This document shows positions 1-8,526 of a DNA stretch of 35,778 nucleotides, piece after piece. Source of the DNA: Corynebacterium sp. ACRQK. GTDB taxonomy: Bacteria > Actinomycetota > Actinomycetes > Mycobacteriales > Mycobacteriaceae. A model generated the notes under the pieces. That model worked only from the letters and a program-made list of their open reading frames with translations. It was not told where the DNA came from and ran no database searches. Made by a program: the position numbers and the translations under genes. The stretch lies in NCBI RefSeq assembly GCF_022345965.1, contig NZ_JAKRMU010000011.1, positions 1 to 35,778 on the forward strand. The letters are read 5' to 3'. Each line of letters starts with the position of its first letter. Positions within the stretch are counted from its first letter, which is position 1.

Positions 1-1976
1 TCGGTCGCCTGACCAGCATCACCAACCCGGCCGCCACCATCACCTACACCCGCGATACCTACGGCCGGGCCACCGCTGAAACCACGCGCCTGGCCAGTGG
101 CGAAGAAACCCGCCACACTATTGAGCTCTCCGCCACGGGCATGGTCACCGGCGAACACCTCACCCTACCCACCGACCACACCATCACCACCGGCTACGGA
201 CGCAATGCCGCTGGTGAGATCACCAGCAGCACCATCACCCAACACACCACCGCAACCACCGACGGTTCAGCCCTACGCCTACCTACCGATGACGCCGACA
301 CTGGTCGCGTGCTTGCCGAGCTGACCTACACCACCAACACCCGCGGCCACCGCGCCACCACCGCCATCGACAACCTGGTACGCACCGTCAACATCGACGC
401 CCGTGGACGTATCACCGGTGACCACACCAACCTGTTGGATTCGGCAACACCTGGCGGGCTAGCCCCTGTTGCTGGTCGTGACTTCACCTGGCAAGCCGAC
501 TCCACCCTCACTGCCATCACCGACCAACTGCGTGGTACCACCAGCTTCACCGTCGACGCTATCGGCCGCGCGACCAGTGCGACACGCACACCCCACACCA
601 ACCACAGCAACCCCAGTGACCAGGGCACCACCCCACCACAGACCACGACACACACTCCTGCACGAGCAGGCACTCCAGCACAACCGGGCAGTACCACCGG
701 GGTGTCCGCGCAGGAGAACTACTCCTTCACCCCGGCTGGTGTGCTGGCCTCTACTGCTGACGGGGTCATCGACTACCACAACACCCTGCCGGTCAAAGTC
801 GGCCGGACTACCTACACCTACGATGATGCAGGACGTATCACCCGCACCGTGACCAAACGTCTGGGTAAGAAACCGTTGGTCCATCACTTCTACTACGCCA
901 CCGGGGAACAACCCATCGGCTTTAGCTCAAGTGATGCTCCCGGTGTTGGCTATCGCTACACCTACGATGGTCTCGGCCGACGTGTTGCCAAAGACACGAT
1001 CAACACCACCACCGGTGAAGTTACCCACCGTGACGTGTTCACCCACACCGGTAACCAACTGGCCGCTGTCACCACCACCGTGGATAACGATTCGGCACGT
1101 GTGGGTGAAGGCTACGTGTGGACTACTGACCCGGCCACTGGTGAGACACACGGCCAGATCGCACTAACCAATGGCACCAGTGGCACCACCCAGACTCCGG
1201 CTAATCCTGCCGCTGGTTGGTCCCAGGCGCGGGTCGATGCGACGTTCTACGCCCTGGTGTGTGACCTAGCCGGAGCGCCTCAGGAACTGATCAACACCAC
1301 CACCGGTGTCGTCGAGGGACACACCACCCAAACGTTGCACGGCAAACGTACGTGGACTGGTCGGTGCACTAGCCCGTTGTTGTTTGCCGGTCAGTACGAA
1401 GATGTTGAATCCGGGTGGGCGTACAACCGCTTCCGCTACTACAACCCCACCCTGGGCGCCTACAACGCCCAAGACCCACTCGGACTCGCACCACGCCTCG
1501 CATCGGCACAAGGGTATGTTGACCACGCAGCATTCTGGGTCGACATTTTCGGGTTAATGTCGCATATTTCCGCGAACAAGGCCGCCGGAGAAAAATTCGA
1601 GGCAAACGCGGAATCAATCATTCGTGAAAAAATGGGACCCGATAATTGGGCAAAGCAGGTCACCACTCGCGTAAATCTTGGAGAAGGAGCGTGGAAGAAT
1701 AGCCGCGCTGACTTCATTATCAAGGGCAATGATGAACAATTCCACTTCGTTGAAATCAAGAGTGGCAATGCTAAGCTCACAGAGGGTCAACAGCTGGTCC
1801 AAAACGAACTAGCCAAGGACGGAGGAGCCGTCGAAATGCGCTCAGCTCGGACCGACAAGACCACTCCTCTTGGCACAAGCAAGGGTAGTTTCTTGACGGG
1901 CCAATTTCATACCTTCTATATGGATGACTCAAGCCATGTAGCCAAGATAGGTAAACTACTTGACAGTATTTCGTAG
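1..1976 (+). CDS. Rhs/YD-repeat polymorphic toxin, 3' part, with PD-(D/E)XK-like nuclease tip
   Basis: The reading frame (codons from position 3) is open from the window edge, so the gene starts upstream; the internal ATG at 141 is not the real start. Residues about 1-516 of the visible part are Rhs/YD-repeat core, with YD motifs such as TYTYDDAGRITR and YRYTYDGLGRRVAKD, followed by YNRFRYYNPTLG and DPLGLAPRLASAQG. After the HAAFWVDIFGL block at about 1550 the sequence becomes a different, less GC-rich domain of about 140 residues. That domain has an Asp in RADFIIKG (about residue 570) and EIKSG (about 584) followed by a Gln-rich helix, the arrangement of PD-(D/E)XK nucleases. Rhs cores form a shell around a C-terminal toxin released into target cells. 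This is the only tip whose core is open to the left edge, so it is probably the expressed gene. The exact nuclease family is inferred. Confidence 0.9.
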   Translation, partial: GRLTSITNPAATITYTRDTYGRATAETTRLASGEETRHTIELSATGMVTGEHLTLPTDHTITTGYGRNAAGEITSSTITQHTTATTDGSALRLPTDDADTGRVLAELTYTTNTRGHRATTAIDNLVRTVNIDARGRITGDHTNLLDSATPGGLAPVAGRDFTWQADSTLTAITDQLRGTTSFTVDAIGRATSATRTPHTNHSNPSDQGTTPPQTTTHTPARAGTPAQPGSTTGVSAQENYSFTPAGVLASTADGVIDYHNTLPVKVGRTTYTYDDAGRITRTVTKRLGKKPLVHHFYYATGEQPIGFSSSDAPGVGYRYTYDGLGRRVAKDTINTTTGEVTHRDVFTHTGNQLAAVTTTVDNDSARVGEGYVWTTDPATGETHGQIALTNGTSGTTQTPANPAAGWSQARVDATFYALVCDLAGAPQELINTTTGVVEGHTTQTLHGKRTWTGRCTSPLLFAGQYEDVESGWAYNRFRYYNPTLGAYNAQDPLGLAPRLASAQGYVDHAAFWVDIFGLMSHISANKAAGEKFEANAESIIREKMGPDNWAKQVTTRVNLGEGAWKNSRADFIIKGNDEQFHFVEIKSGNAKLTEGQQLVQNELAKDGGAVEMRSARTDKTTPLGTSKGSFLTGQFHTFYMDDSSHVAKIGKLLDSIS

Positions 1977-1992
1977 GAAAGGATCACAAAGG

Positions 1993-2664
1993 ATGGCAGC
2001 ACCCAAGCTTTTTACGAATGTAGACTCATGGTTTAACGAAAGGGGCTATATACGAAAGGGAACTAGGAATCCGCATTGGACCAAAGAGCTTGGTCCAGAC
2101 CTCGAGTTCGTTCTGTCCAGTGACCCAATCAAGATTTCTAAAGACATGTACGAAACACGAGTTCTTTTCTGGGCACGCTTCCCAAAACTAGATGCACTCG
2201 ATTCCGCATTGCACCTAAAAAACACAAAAATGGGAACCCCCACTGGAATTGCAAAATCAATAGGACTCATGGTCGCATCCTTACAAGGCGCTTGGAGTGA
2301 CGGGTACCAACCGCTCGAAGCTTCTGGAACAGGACCGAATTGGGACGCTTTTCTTAGCCAATTAGATTCTGCGCTCCCAGAAATCGAAGCTGAACTCACG
2401 ATCGACCCAGATTTTCGTCACAATGTAGAAACAAGTAAATACTGGAAAGTTAGTCAGAATCACCGATTTGCCGAGATGTTTATTCTCCTGCACTTCAAGG
2501 AATGGGACAAAGCACAACACATGTTGGACACCACCGACTGGCGAAAAGTGATCAACCCCCAAAACATTGCCGACATGCCCAACAAACCCACCACAGACGA
2601 AGACGTCCGCAACGTCACCGAACAACTAGCCAACTACATCAACACCCACAGAAACAACTCCTAA
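1993..2664 (+). CDS. Probable immunity protein for the PD-(D/E)XK tip
   Basis: A protein of 223 residues lying 16 bases after the toxin stop. The ATG at 1993 is chosen because GGAAAGG (1977-1983) sits at ribosome-binding distance; a longer frame from 1960 would start inside the toxin gene. I recognise no named family. It has no signal peptide or membrane segment, so it is expected to be cytoplasmic, as expected of an inhibitor of a nuclease toxin. A homologue at 11278-11946 follows a broken copy of the same toxin, which supports the pairing. The N-terminal three quarters of the two proteins differ a good deal, while the last 54 residues (from KEWDKAQHML) are identical, a mosaic pattern pointing to recombination. 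Function is inferred from position. Confidence 0.75.
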   Translation: MAAPKLFTNVDSWFNERGYIRKGTRNPHWTKELGPDLEFVLSSDPIKISKDMYETRVLFWARFPKLDALDSALHLKNTKMGTPTGIAKSIGLMVASLQGAWSDGYQPLEASGTGPNWDAFLSQLDSALPEIEAELTIDPDFRHNVETSKYWKVSQNHRFAEMFILLHFKEWDKAQHMLDTTDWRKVINPQNIADMPNKPTTDEDVRNVTEQLANYINTHRNNS

Positions 2665-2667
2665 ACC

Positions 2668-3066
2668 ATGAGCTACGACATCCTCATCATCGATCCCACC
2701 ACCGTCCCAACCACCACCCATCAAGAATTCATGGACTGGTACAACAAAGCCACCCAATGGGACCAACCACGCAACTACTCCACCACCACCGGCTCCACCC
2801 CAGCCATCACCAACTGCTACACCCAACTAGCAGCACGCTTCCCCGACATCAACAGCGACATTGACCTCGACGACGACGAAGCAGAAGAACCCACCACCGA
2901 ATACACTATCGGCGACGACTTCCTCTACACCGCCTTCGACTGGGACGATGCCGAAGAAGGCCACAACACAGCACACACCATCGCCACCCAACTAGACCTA
3001 GCCTTCGTCGATGTCAGTGACACCACCACCATCCACTTCCCCGACGGCAGCACACTCACCCACTAA
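2668..3066 (+). CDS. Small acidic protein, second gene of the cassette
   Basis: A very acidic protein of 132 residues that begins MSYDILIIDPTTVP and has a run of Asp/Glu near its middle (DIDLDDDEAEEP). It starts 3 bases after the preceding immunity gene, so the two are probably co-translated. The beginning (SYDI, then a Pro, then F..WY....W) resembles small proteins of unknown function that I have seen in other bacteria, but I cannot assign a family with confidence. An almost identical copy lies at 11950-12348 behind the second copy of the immunity gene. It may be a second immunity protein, and its acidity would suit binding to a nucleic-acid-binding toxin. That role is inferred only from location and charge. 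Confidence 0.7.
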   Translation: MSYDILIIDPTTVPTTTHQEFMDWYNKATQWDQPRNYSTTTGSTPAITNCYTQLAARFPDINSDIDLDDDEAEEPTTEYTIGDDFLYTAFDWDDAEEGHNTAHTIATQLDLAFVDVSDTTTIHFPDGSTLTH

Positions 3067-3100
3067 CCAACTGCCAGCCACAACAATCTCCTAAATCAAA

Positions 3101-3128
3101 GCCCGAGGACAAAACACGTCACTCGGGC
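3101..3128 (+). terminator. Hairpin after the first cassette
   Basis: The arms GCCCGAG (3101-3107) and CTCGGGC (3122-3128) pair perfectly, and GAC/GTC inside them can extend the stem around a short A-rich loop. There is no clear T run after it, so it could be a weak or factor-assisted terminator. The same hairpin with small loop changes occurs at 12383-12410 in the duplicated cassette end. Confidence 0.5.
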
Positions 3129-3240
3129 ATTACCGTGACCACCACTAAAAAGCCCGACAACAAGACCACTTCAATGAGGTAGCCTCAAGTGTGAAGATGC
3201 TCCTCATGAAGGATGCACTGGGCGTCGACTGCAAAAATAG

Positions 3241-4299
3241 TTAGCACCACACGTCCACCACTTCTACTACGCCACCGGTGAACACCCCATCGGCTTTACC
3301 TCCTCCGATGAACCAAACACCGGCTACCGCTACACCTACGATGGTCTCGGCCGACGTGTCGCCAAAGACACCATCAACACCACCACCGGAGAAGTTACCC
3401 ACCGTGACGTGTTCACTCACACCGGTAACCAACTGGCAGCTGTCACCACCACCGTCGACACCGATCCGGCACATGTAGGTGAAGGCTACGTGTGGACCAC
3501 TGACCCTGCTACTGGCCAGACACACGGCCAGATCGCACTAACCACCAGTAACACCAACGACACTCCGGTTAACCCTGCCACCACCTGGCCCCAGGCCCGG
3601 GTTGATGCGACGTTCTACGCCCTGGTGTGTGACCTAGCAGGAGCACCACAGGAACTGATCAACACCACCACCGGTGTCATAGAGGGACACACCACCCAAA
3701 CCTTGTACGGCACACGCACATGGGCGGGTCGGCGTACCAGCCCGTTGTTGTTTGCTGGTCAGTACGAGGATGTGGAATCAGGCTGGGCGTACAACCGGTT
3801 CCGCTACTACAGTCCCACCTTGGGTGGCTATAACGCCCAAGACCCACTCGGGCTTGCCCCACGCCTAGCATCAGCACAAGGGTATGTCGACCACGCAGCA
3901 TACTGGGTCGATGTTCTCGGGCTGATGGCACACCGTCGCATTGGAAGCTGGGCCTCACACGATGTCCTCGGAAAGAAAGTCTACAAAAGTGATTCAGGTT
4001 ATTTGTTCGACCCAAACCACGTTCACCGAGGTGAAACTAACGTAGAACGGATGGCCAGAGGTCTAGCGCCAAAGGGACATGATGGTAAATCTATTCAGTT
4101 GCACCACATTGGCCAAGATGACAACTCAACACTGGTTGAATTAACTCAAACGATGCATAAGAGTAACCATAACACTCTTCACATCTTCAACGGGTTAAAA
4201 TCTAGTGAGTTTCCAAAGGACGTAACTCCGGTGGACCGTAATGCATTCAACTCCTGGAAAAGACAGTACTGGCAAGAAAGGGCTTTAGACTTCCTATGA
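3241..4299 (+). CDS. Orphan Rhs tip 2 with LHH-type nuclease domain
   Basis: Rhs core homology begins abruptly at VHHFYYATGE, directly after a TAG stop (3238-3240), and has no ribosome-binding site or normal start; the first usable start would be GTG at 3409 inside the core. The core runs through YNRFRYYSPTLG and DPLGL to HAAYWVDVLGL at about 3922. The tip of about 125 residues contains IQLHHIGQDDNS followed by KSNHNTLH, the signature of the LHH branch of the HNH/Endo VII nuclease fold. The expected role is DNA or RNA cleavage in a target cell once the tip is joined to a full Rhs protein. Without a start it is probably silent where it stands. The stop overlaps the immunity start as ATGA. Confidence 0.85.
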   Translation, partial: LAPHVHHFYYATGEHPIGFTSSDEPNTGYRYTYDGLGRRVAKDTINTTTGEVTHRDVFTHTGNQLAAVTTTVDTDPAHVGEGYVWTTDPATGQTHGQIALTTSNTNDTPVNPATTWPQARVDATFYALVCDLAGAPQELINTTTGVIEGHTTQTLYGTRTWAGRRTSPLLFAGQYEDVESGWAYNRFRYYSPTLGGYNAQDPLGLAPRLASAQGYVDHAAYWVDVLGLMAHRRIGSWASHDVLGKKVYKSDSGYLFDPNHVHRGETNVERMARGLAPKGHDGKSIQLHHIGQDDNSTLVELTQTMHKSNHNTLHIFNGLKSSEFPKDVTPVDRNAFNSWKRQYWQERALDFL

Positions 4300-4733
4300 T
4301 TAATCTGAATGATTTCGCAAGCTTCGACGACAGTTATGTATTTGGCGAAGGCAGCACTCTACAAGAGGTTCAGGAAGGCTTTGCATCTTGCCCTGAATGG
4401 TTGCCAGAAGACTTCAAACAGCTATTCACCCAATGCGATCGATGGACCTTAGTCGGAGTCGAAATGTTTTCCCCCCTATCAGTCCCCTACTCTCCTGATC
4501 AACGCGCAATTACCCTCAACGCCGAATTCCACGAAGACTATCCAGGCCACGAGGAACTATTTGCCGTGGGAGAAATGGGAGATGACAGCTACCTTGTCCT
4601 CCAACACCTCGACGATGAAATTGTGTGCGGCTATTTCCATACTGGTGACGAAGAATGGTTCGGAAATAAATATCCGACCCTAACTGAGTGGGCATACGCC
4701 TGCCTCGAAGCCAACGGAGAGCCAAGTGTCTAA
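4296..4733 (+). CDS. Probable immunity protein for LHH toxin (SUKH-like)
   Basis: A protein of 145 residues whose ATG overlaps the toxin stop by four bases, the usual coupling of toxin and immunity genes. It is acidic. The central stretch ELFAVGEMGDDSYLVLQ followed by a Trp-containing helix resembles SMI1/KNR4 (SUKH) proteins, which are known immunity partners of HNH-class toxins. The match is by eye and weaker than for the SUKH proteins at 13334 and 31107. No signal peptide or membrane segment is visible, so it should act in the cytoplasm by binding the nuclease. Confidence 0.7.
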   Translation: MINLNDFASFDDSYVFGEGSTLQEVQEGFASCPEWLPEDFKQLFTQCDRWTLVGVEMFSPLSVPYSPDQRAITLNAEFHEDYPGHEELFAVGEMGDDSYLVLQHLDDEIVCGYFHTGDEEWFGNKYPTLTEWAYACLEANGEPSV

Positions 4734-5529
4734 GCCACGGCAAAGGCTCCAAGGAGTCCAACGCAACCAATCATTTGATGATGACTTAATCCAGGGAATG
4801 TCCTTTGAGGCCGTAACTCTTGAACAATGCTCATTTGTTCGCACCGAATTCGATCACTGTTCTGGATCATATCTTTCGTTCAAGGATTGCACTATTCGGA
4901 ACCCGAGTTTTCGTTCTTGCGGTGATTGGGACCACATCAGCCTCATCAACACCACTGTCGAAAAGATCGAAGAACCACTAGATGTCTCGATGTTTTCCAG
5001 AATTGAAGGCAGCACACTTAGCGACATCATAATCAACGGAAGACGACAAAAAGACCACACACCACTTGGACTTATAAACAGCACTATCTCAGGAAAGCTA
5101 GCTAATTTCGCGATCGCAGAGAACCAATCACAGAATCAACTTCTTGGATGTGACCTCCGCGACTGCGCTGTCTACAACGTCCGTTTCCTAGGCATCCCAG
5201 TAGACCGGTGCCAGCTGCCCAACAGCGTTCATTCCCTCGTCCTCACCAATTGGTCAGACCTAGCAGACGAAGTCTTTTCCAAAGCAACATTCACCTTTAA
5301 GAACCCAGCTTCAACCAAGGCAGAGAAGACCGCTGCGTCGATAATAATGGACGAGATCCAACTAGATGCTGGAACATTTCATTCCACACATGGAACACAA
5401 AGACTTGGCGCAGAGAAACTCAATCTAACTCGCGATAGAGGAGCCAGATTGGTCAGTGAACTACTCGACACCACAGTGCCGGTCGAGATTGCGAATGCAA
5501 TTCGTGCAATTTACGCGCCTTGGCTCTAA
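4726..5529 (+). CDS. Pentapeptide-repeat-like protein, second gene of LHH cassette
   Basis: A protein of 267 residues beginning at GTG 4726, inside the end of the previous gene, with GGAGAG at 4717-4722 as ribosome-binding site. Residues about 15-65 read as successive five-residue units (SFEAV, TLEQC, SFVRT, EFDHC, SFKDC, TIRNP, SFRSC) with a large hydrophobic residue at the second position, the pattern of a right-handed pentapeptide beta-helix. A second such stretch may occur around residues 130-165. Such helices can mimic DNA, as in gyrase-protecting proteins. Here the protein is most likely a second immunity factor of the cassette. That role is inferred from location. Confidence 0.7.
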   Translation: MSKPRQRLQGVQRNQSFDDDLIQGMSFEAVTLEQCSFVRTEFDHCSGSYLSFKDCTIRNPSFRSCGDWDHISLINTTVEKIEEPLDVSMFSRIEGSTLSDIIINGRRQKDHTPLGLINSTISGKLANFAIAENQSQNQLLGCDLRDCAVYNVRFLGIPVDRCQLPNSVHSLVLTNWSDLADEVFSKATFTFKNPASTKAEKTAASIIMDEIQLDAGTFHSTHGTQRLGAEKLNLTRDRGARLVSELLDTTVPVEIANAIRAIYAPWL

Positions 5530-5669
5530 AGCCCACGGTAGCGTCCGCTAGCACGGTGTATTTGAGGCCCACAATCAGCTTCGTCGCAGTATATATAAGG
5601 GCAACCACCACGGAAGCTTTTCGAATCAATTCTTAGCCATTTGCCAAAAGTATTCACCCACGATATCCG

Positions 5670-5736
5670 TGAAACGTCCCGGCTTTAGATCCAGCCTCTG
5701 CTAAGGAAGGATTTGCACAATGCCCAGGACGCGTCA
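5670..5736 (+). mobile_element. 67-bp miniature derivative of the IS3-type element, copy 1
   Basis: It begins with a degenerate copy of the inverted repeat (TGAAACGTCCCGGCTTTAG), continues with the orfA-side subterminal sequence (CTCTGCTAAGGAAGGATT) and ends with CCCAGGACGCGTCA, the opposite inverted repeat. Everything between is missing. Copies of the same size and with the same internal junction lie at 16433-16499 and 20548-20615. The parent is the type of IS found at 26371-27675. The gene-free stretch before it (5530-5669) shows nothing I can identify. Confidence 0.65.
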
Positions 5737-5896
5737 GTTCGCCGCCGTGGACACCATGCCCAAGGAAGCAGTCGGCGTCATAGAACAAGCAGGACACACA
5801 CCCAACGGCTACTTCCTCGACAACCTCGCCAAGTACCTACTCCGACAAGCAAACGTCACCACCGACGGCATCGAGTTCGACAGTGAAGCAGGCATG
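5737..5896 (+). pseudogene. Fragment of an Imm51-like immunity gene
   Basis: The frame reads FAAVDTMPKEAVGVIEQAG... to GIEFDSEAGM, closely matching the C-terminal domain of the immunity proteins at 17255-18253 and 29734-30711. Both ends are cut: the left by the 67-bp miniature element and the right exactly at the first base of the IS3 element at 5897. It is a remnant of a third copy of this immunity family and is not expected to work. Confidence 0.8.
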
Positions 5897-5918
5897 TGAA
5901 GTGTCCCGGGTTTTGTTC

Positions 5919-6839
5919 CTAGGCTTGTGCCTTGATTTCCATTATTTCTCGACTGGGGTGGTGTTCCCAAAATTCGGTTTCGACTTCAGCCGGCGTGCGG
6001 TAGCCCAGGCTCTGGTGGAGCCTTGACTCGTTCCACCAATTCACCCACTCGAACGTCGCGATTTCCACGTCGACGACATCGGCCCACGTTCGCCTATGAA
6101 TCAGCTCATTCTTGTAGGAGCCGTTGACGTTCTCAGCCAAAGCATTGTCATAGGAGTCGCCCACCGTCCCAGTGGACGCTGCGATACCGTGCTCAGCCAA
6201 GCGCTCGTTGTAGACGATGCTCACATATTGTGAGCCGTGGTCTGAATGGTGAATCAAGCCCGTTGTTTCCTTAGCGCACACGATTGCCTGGTTCAACGCC
6301 TGCAGCGGCAAGGCTTCGGTGCGCATCGAATCGGACAGCGCCCATCCGACGATCCTCCGGGAGAATACATCGGTCACGAACGCGGTGTACACAAAGCCTT
6401 TTCGGGTGCGCACGTAGGTAATGTCCGCCACCCACAGCCGATTAGGGCCAGGGGCCTTAAACTCACGTTTTACCAAGTCAGGGCGATGATCCGGACCCTT
6501 GGGTTTGCGCGTTGTGATTGGTGCCCCACCTTTGCCCTTGCCGGACAGTCCAGCACTGCGCATCAGCCGGGCTGTTTGCTCGCGTCCAATGTCAATGCCC
6601 TGGCGGCGCAGCACGCGCCACATTTTGCGAATCCCGTAGACACCGTAGTTTTGTTTATGAACTTCGGTAATGCGCTCTACTAGGGCAGCGTCGCGAAAAG
6701 CGCGGGAGCTTAAGCCCCGGGCCTTGGATTGGCGGTATCCACGCGAGCTAAGAAAACCGCCTTCGCGATGCGTGTTTAACGTCTGGCAGATGAACTCGAC
6801 TGAGAAACGATTCCGATGCTCATCGATGAATCGGATCAT
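5919..6839 (-). CDS. IS3-family transposase OrfB (DDE)
   Basis: A protein of 306 residues with the N-terminal helix region typical of IS3-group OrfB and an integrase-core domain. All three catalytic acidic residues are present: Asp in WVADITYVRT, Asp in HHSDHGSQYVS and Glu in DNALAENVNG. The ATG overlaps the end of orfA by four bases. The frame is also open upstream into a TTTTTTC slippery stretch in orfA, so an OrfAB fusion by -1 frameshifting is possible. It cuts and joins DNA at the inverted repeats. Unlike the other two copies in the window, it shows no obvious defect. Confidence 0.92.
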   Translation of the reverse strand: MIRFIDEHRNRFSVEFICQTLNTHREGGFLSSRGYRQSKARGLSSRAFRDAALVERITEVHKQNYGVYGIRKMWRVLRRQGIDIGREQTARLMRSAGLSGKGKGGAPITTRKPKGPDHRPDLVKREFKAPGPNRLWVADITYVRTRKGFVYTAFVTDVFSRRIVGWALSDSMRTEALPLQALNQAIVCAKETTGLIHHSDHGSQYVSIVYNERLAEHGIAASTGTVGDSYDNALAENVNGSYKNELIHRRTWADVVDVEIATFEWVNWWNESRLHQSLGYRTPAEVETEFWEHHPSREIMEIKAQA

Positions 6840-7153
6840 TTCCGACGTTTTGGGTCGAGTTCGGATGCGAAAAAAGCTGAGGCGGCTTTCAACAACTCAT
6901 TGGTGTCCCGCAGCTCTTGATTCTCTCGACGCAACCGTGCGTTTTCTGCAGCAAGGTCCTCGGGCATTGATTCCACAACACGTCCTTCGCGACGAGCGGC
7001 CTGCGTCCATTGCCTCGCCGTGTGCCACGAGACGCCCAGCTTTGGGGCTACTGCCTGGCACGCGGCTTGCATCGACATATTTTCCGCCAAGATGCGGTCT
7101 TCCACGAGACGGACCACACGGTCCTTGGCATCCTGGTCAAATTTTCTTGGCAT
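6836..7153 (-). CDS. IS3-family transposase OrfA
   Basis: A protein of 105 residues with a helix-turn-helix in the first half (MSMQAACQAVAPKLGV followed by SWHTARQW) and a leucine-zipper-like helix in the second half (LAAENARLRRENQELRDTNELL), the standard layout of IS3 OrfA. It binds the inverted repeats and partners OrfB. Near its end the coding strand has T TTT TTC (complement of 6870-6875), a possible -1 slippery site before orfB. Its stop overlaps the orfB start. Confidence 0.9.
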   Translation of the reverse strand: MPRKFDQDAKDRVVRLVEDRILAENMSMQAACQAVAPKLGVSWHTARQWTQAARREGRVVESMPEDLAAENARLRRENQELRDTNELLKAASAFFASELDPKRRK

Positions 7154-7203
7154 GTTCCAGATTTTCCCATCTACTCAAACGGAACAAAACCTGGGACACT
7201 TCA

Positions 7204-8516
7204 CCTTCACCCCAGCAGGTGTCCTGGCCACTACCACTGACGGGGTCATCGACTACCACAACACCCTGCCAGTCAAAGTCGGCCGGACTACCTACACCTA
7301 CGACCAGGCTGGCCGTATCACCCGCACCGTGACCAAACGCCTCAGCAAGAAACCGTTGGTTCATCACTTCTTCTACGCCACCGGTGAACAACCCATCGGC
7401 TTTACCTCCTCCGATGAACCAAACACCGGCTACCGCTACACCTACGATGGTCTCGGCCGACGTGTCGCCAAAGACACCATCAACACCACCACCGGAGAAG
7501 TTACCCACCGTGACGTGTTCACTCACACCGGTAACCAACTGGCAGCTGTCACCACCACCGTCGACACCGATCCGGCACATGTAGGTGAAGGCTACGTGTG
7601 GACCACTGACCCTGCTACTGGCCAGACACACGGCCAGATCGCACTAACCAATGGCACCAGTGGCACCACCCAGACTCCGGCTAATCCTGCCGCTGGTTGG
7701 TCCCAGGCGCGGGTCGATGCGACGTTCTACGCCCTGGTGTGTGACCTAGCCGGAGCGCCTCAGGAACTGATCAACACCACCACCGGTGTCGTCGAGGGAC
7801 ACACCACCCAAACGTTGTACGGCAAACGCACATGGGCCGGTCGGTGTACCAGCCCGTTGTTGTTTGCAGGCCAGTATGAGGATGCGGAATCAGGGTGGGC
7901 ATACAACCGCTTCCGCTACTACAACCCCACCCTGGGCGCCTACAACGCCCAAGACCCACTCGGGCTTGCCCCACGCCTCGCATCAGCACAGGGGTATGTC
8001 GACCACGCAGCATTCTGGGTAGACATGCTTGGGCTACGTGGTAAAGAAGCACATAGCCTCGGAATGCCCAAAGTTCCTCACGACGTTTACCCTAATCGAT
8101 TCACAGATGGAACCTTCAAACCTGCGATTCCTAGTTCAACGGACTCGCTAACACAGCAGATGGCCAACGACGCTGTTCTTAGAAAGGCAGGTTTAACTGC
8201 CCCTCCTCCGCTTGATCCAGCACCCAATGGGGTAGTCCGATCAATCGGTAATACACCATCACACCAAGCAGCACTGCAAGCCCGATATGAAGAACTAACG
8301 AGGACAGGAGCCACTGATATTAGGATCAATCAACAGCAAGTGAATATGCAAGGACAACATGTGGGATACAATCGACCCGACCTTCAATTCACTCAAAATG
8401 GTCAGAGATTCACAGAAGAATGGGACAGGGTTAGTTCCAATCGTGGTGAGCTTCATAGGATCAGAACTGAAGCAAATGACCCAACCGTAACCGTAATCTT
8501 GCATCAGTTCGACTAG
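7204..8516 (+). CDS. Orphan Rhs tip 3 with NRPDLQ-type nuclease-like toxin
   Basis: Rhs core begins directly at the IS right end (FTPAGVLATTTDGVIDYHN) and runs to HAAFWVDMLGL at about 8034. The open frame continues leftward into the IS by chance (from 7020), so no genuine start exists. The tip of about 160 residues ends with a block containing DIRINQQQVN, VGYNRPDLQF and FTEEWDR, a set also seen in the broken tip at 27676-28004. The P-D...E-x-D spacing hints at a PD-(D/E)XK-like fold, but this is inference. The immunity gene follows 10 bases later. An outward promoter from the IS could in principle express it. Confidence 0.8.
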
Positions 8517-8526
8517 GAGATATGTA

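Larger units (their letters stand above)
2496..3243 (+). repeat. Direct repeat unit A, copy 1 (immunity 3' end, acidic gene, spacer)
   Basis: This block is almost identical to 11775-12526. It covers the last third of the immunity gene, the whole acidic gene, the hairpin and the gene-free spacer 3067-3240. The spacer holds no gene; it has a shared stretch beginning cttcaatgaggtagcctcaa (about 3169) and ends in an in-frame TAG just before the next Rhs core fragment. The start of identity lies inside a coding sequence, which marks a recombination switch point. Confidence 0.8.
5897..7203 (-). mobile_element. IS3-family insertion sequence, apparently intact
   Basis: A 1307-bp element bounded by near-perfect 23-bp inverted repeats: TGAAGTGTCCCGGGTTTTG... 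at the left and ...CCTGGGACACTTCA at the right, with one mismatch. It carries orfA and orfB on the minus strand. The bases outside the ends (ATG on the left, CCT on the right) are not a target duplication. The left flank is a cut immunity gene and the right flank is Rhs core, so this copy sits at a recombination junction, not at a simple insertion. Confidence 0.9.

Noticed and set aside
459..911. Minus-strand open frames under the Rhs core (also at 7137, 24389 and others)
   Set aside because: They are Val/Gly-rich mirror frames of the Thr-rich core, recur at each core copy and lack ribosome-binding sites.
2502..2864. Long His/Pro-rich open frame overlapping the acidic gene (also at 11784)
   Set aside because: It is out of frame with two well-supported genes, has strange composition, and arises from the ACC/CAC-rich codon use.
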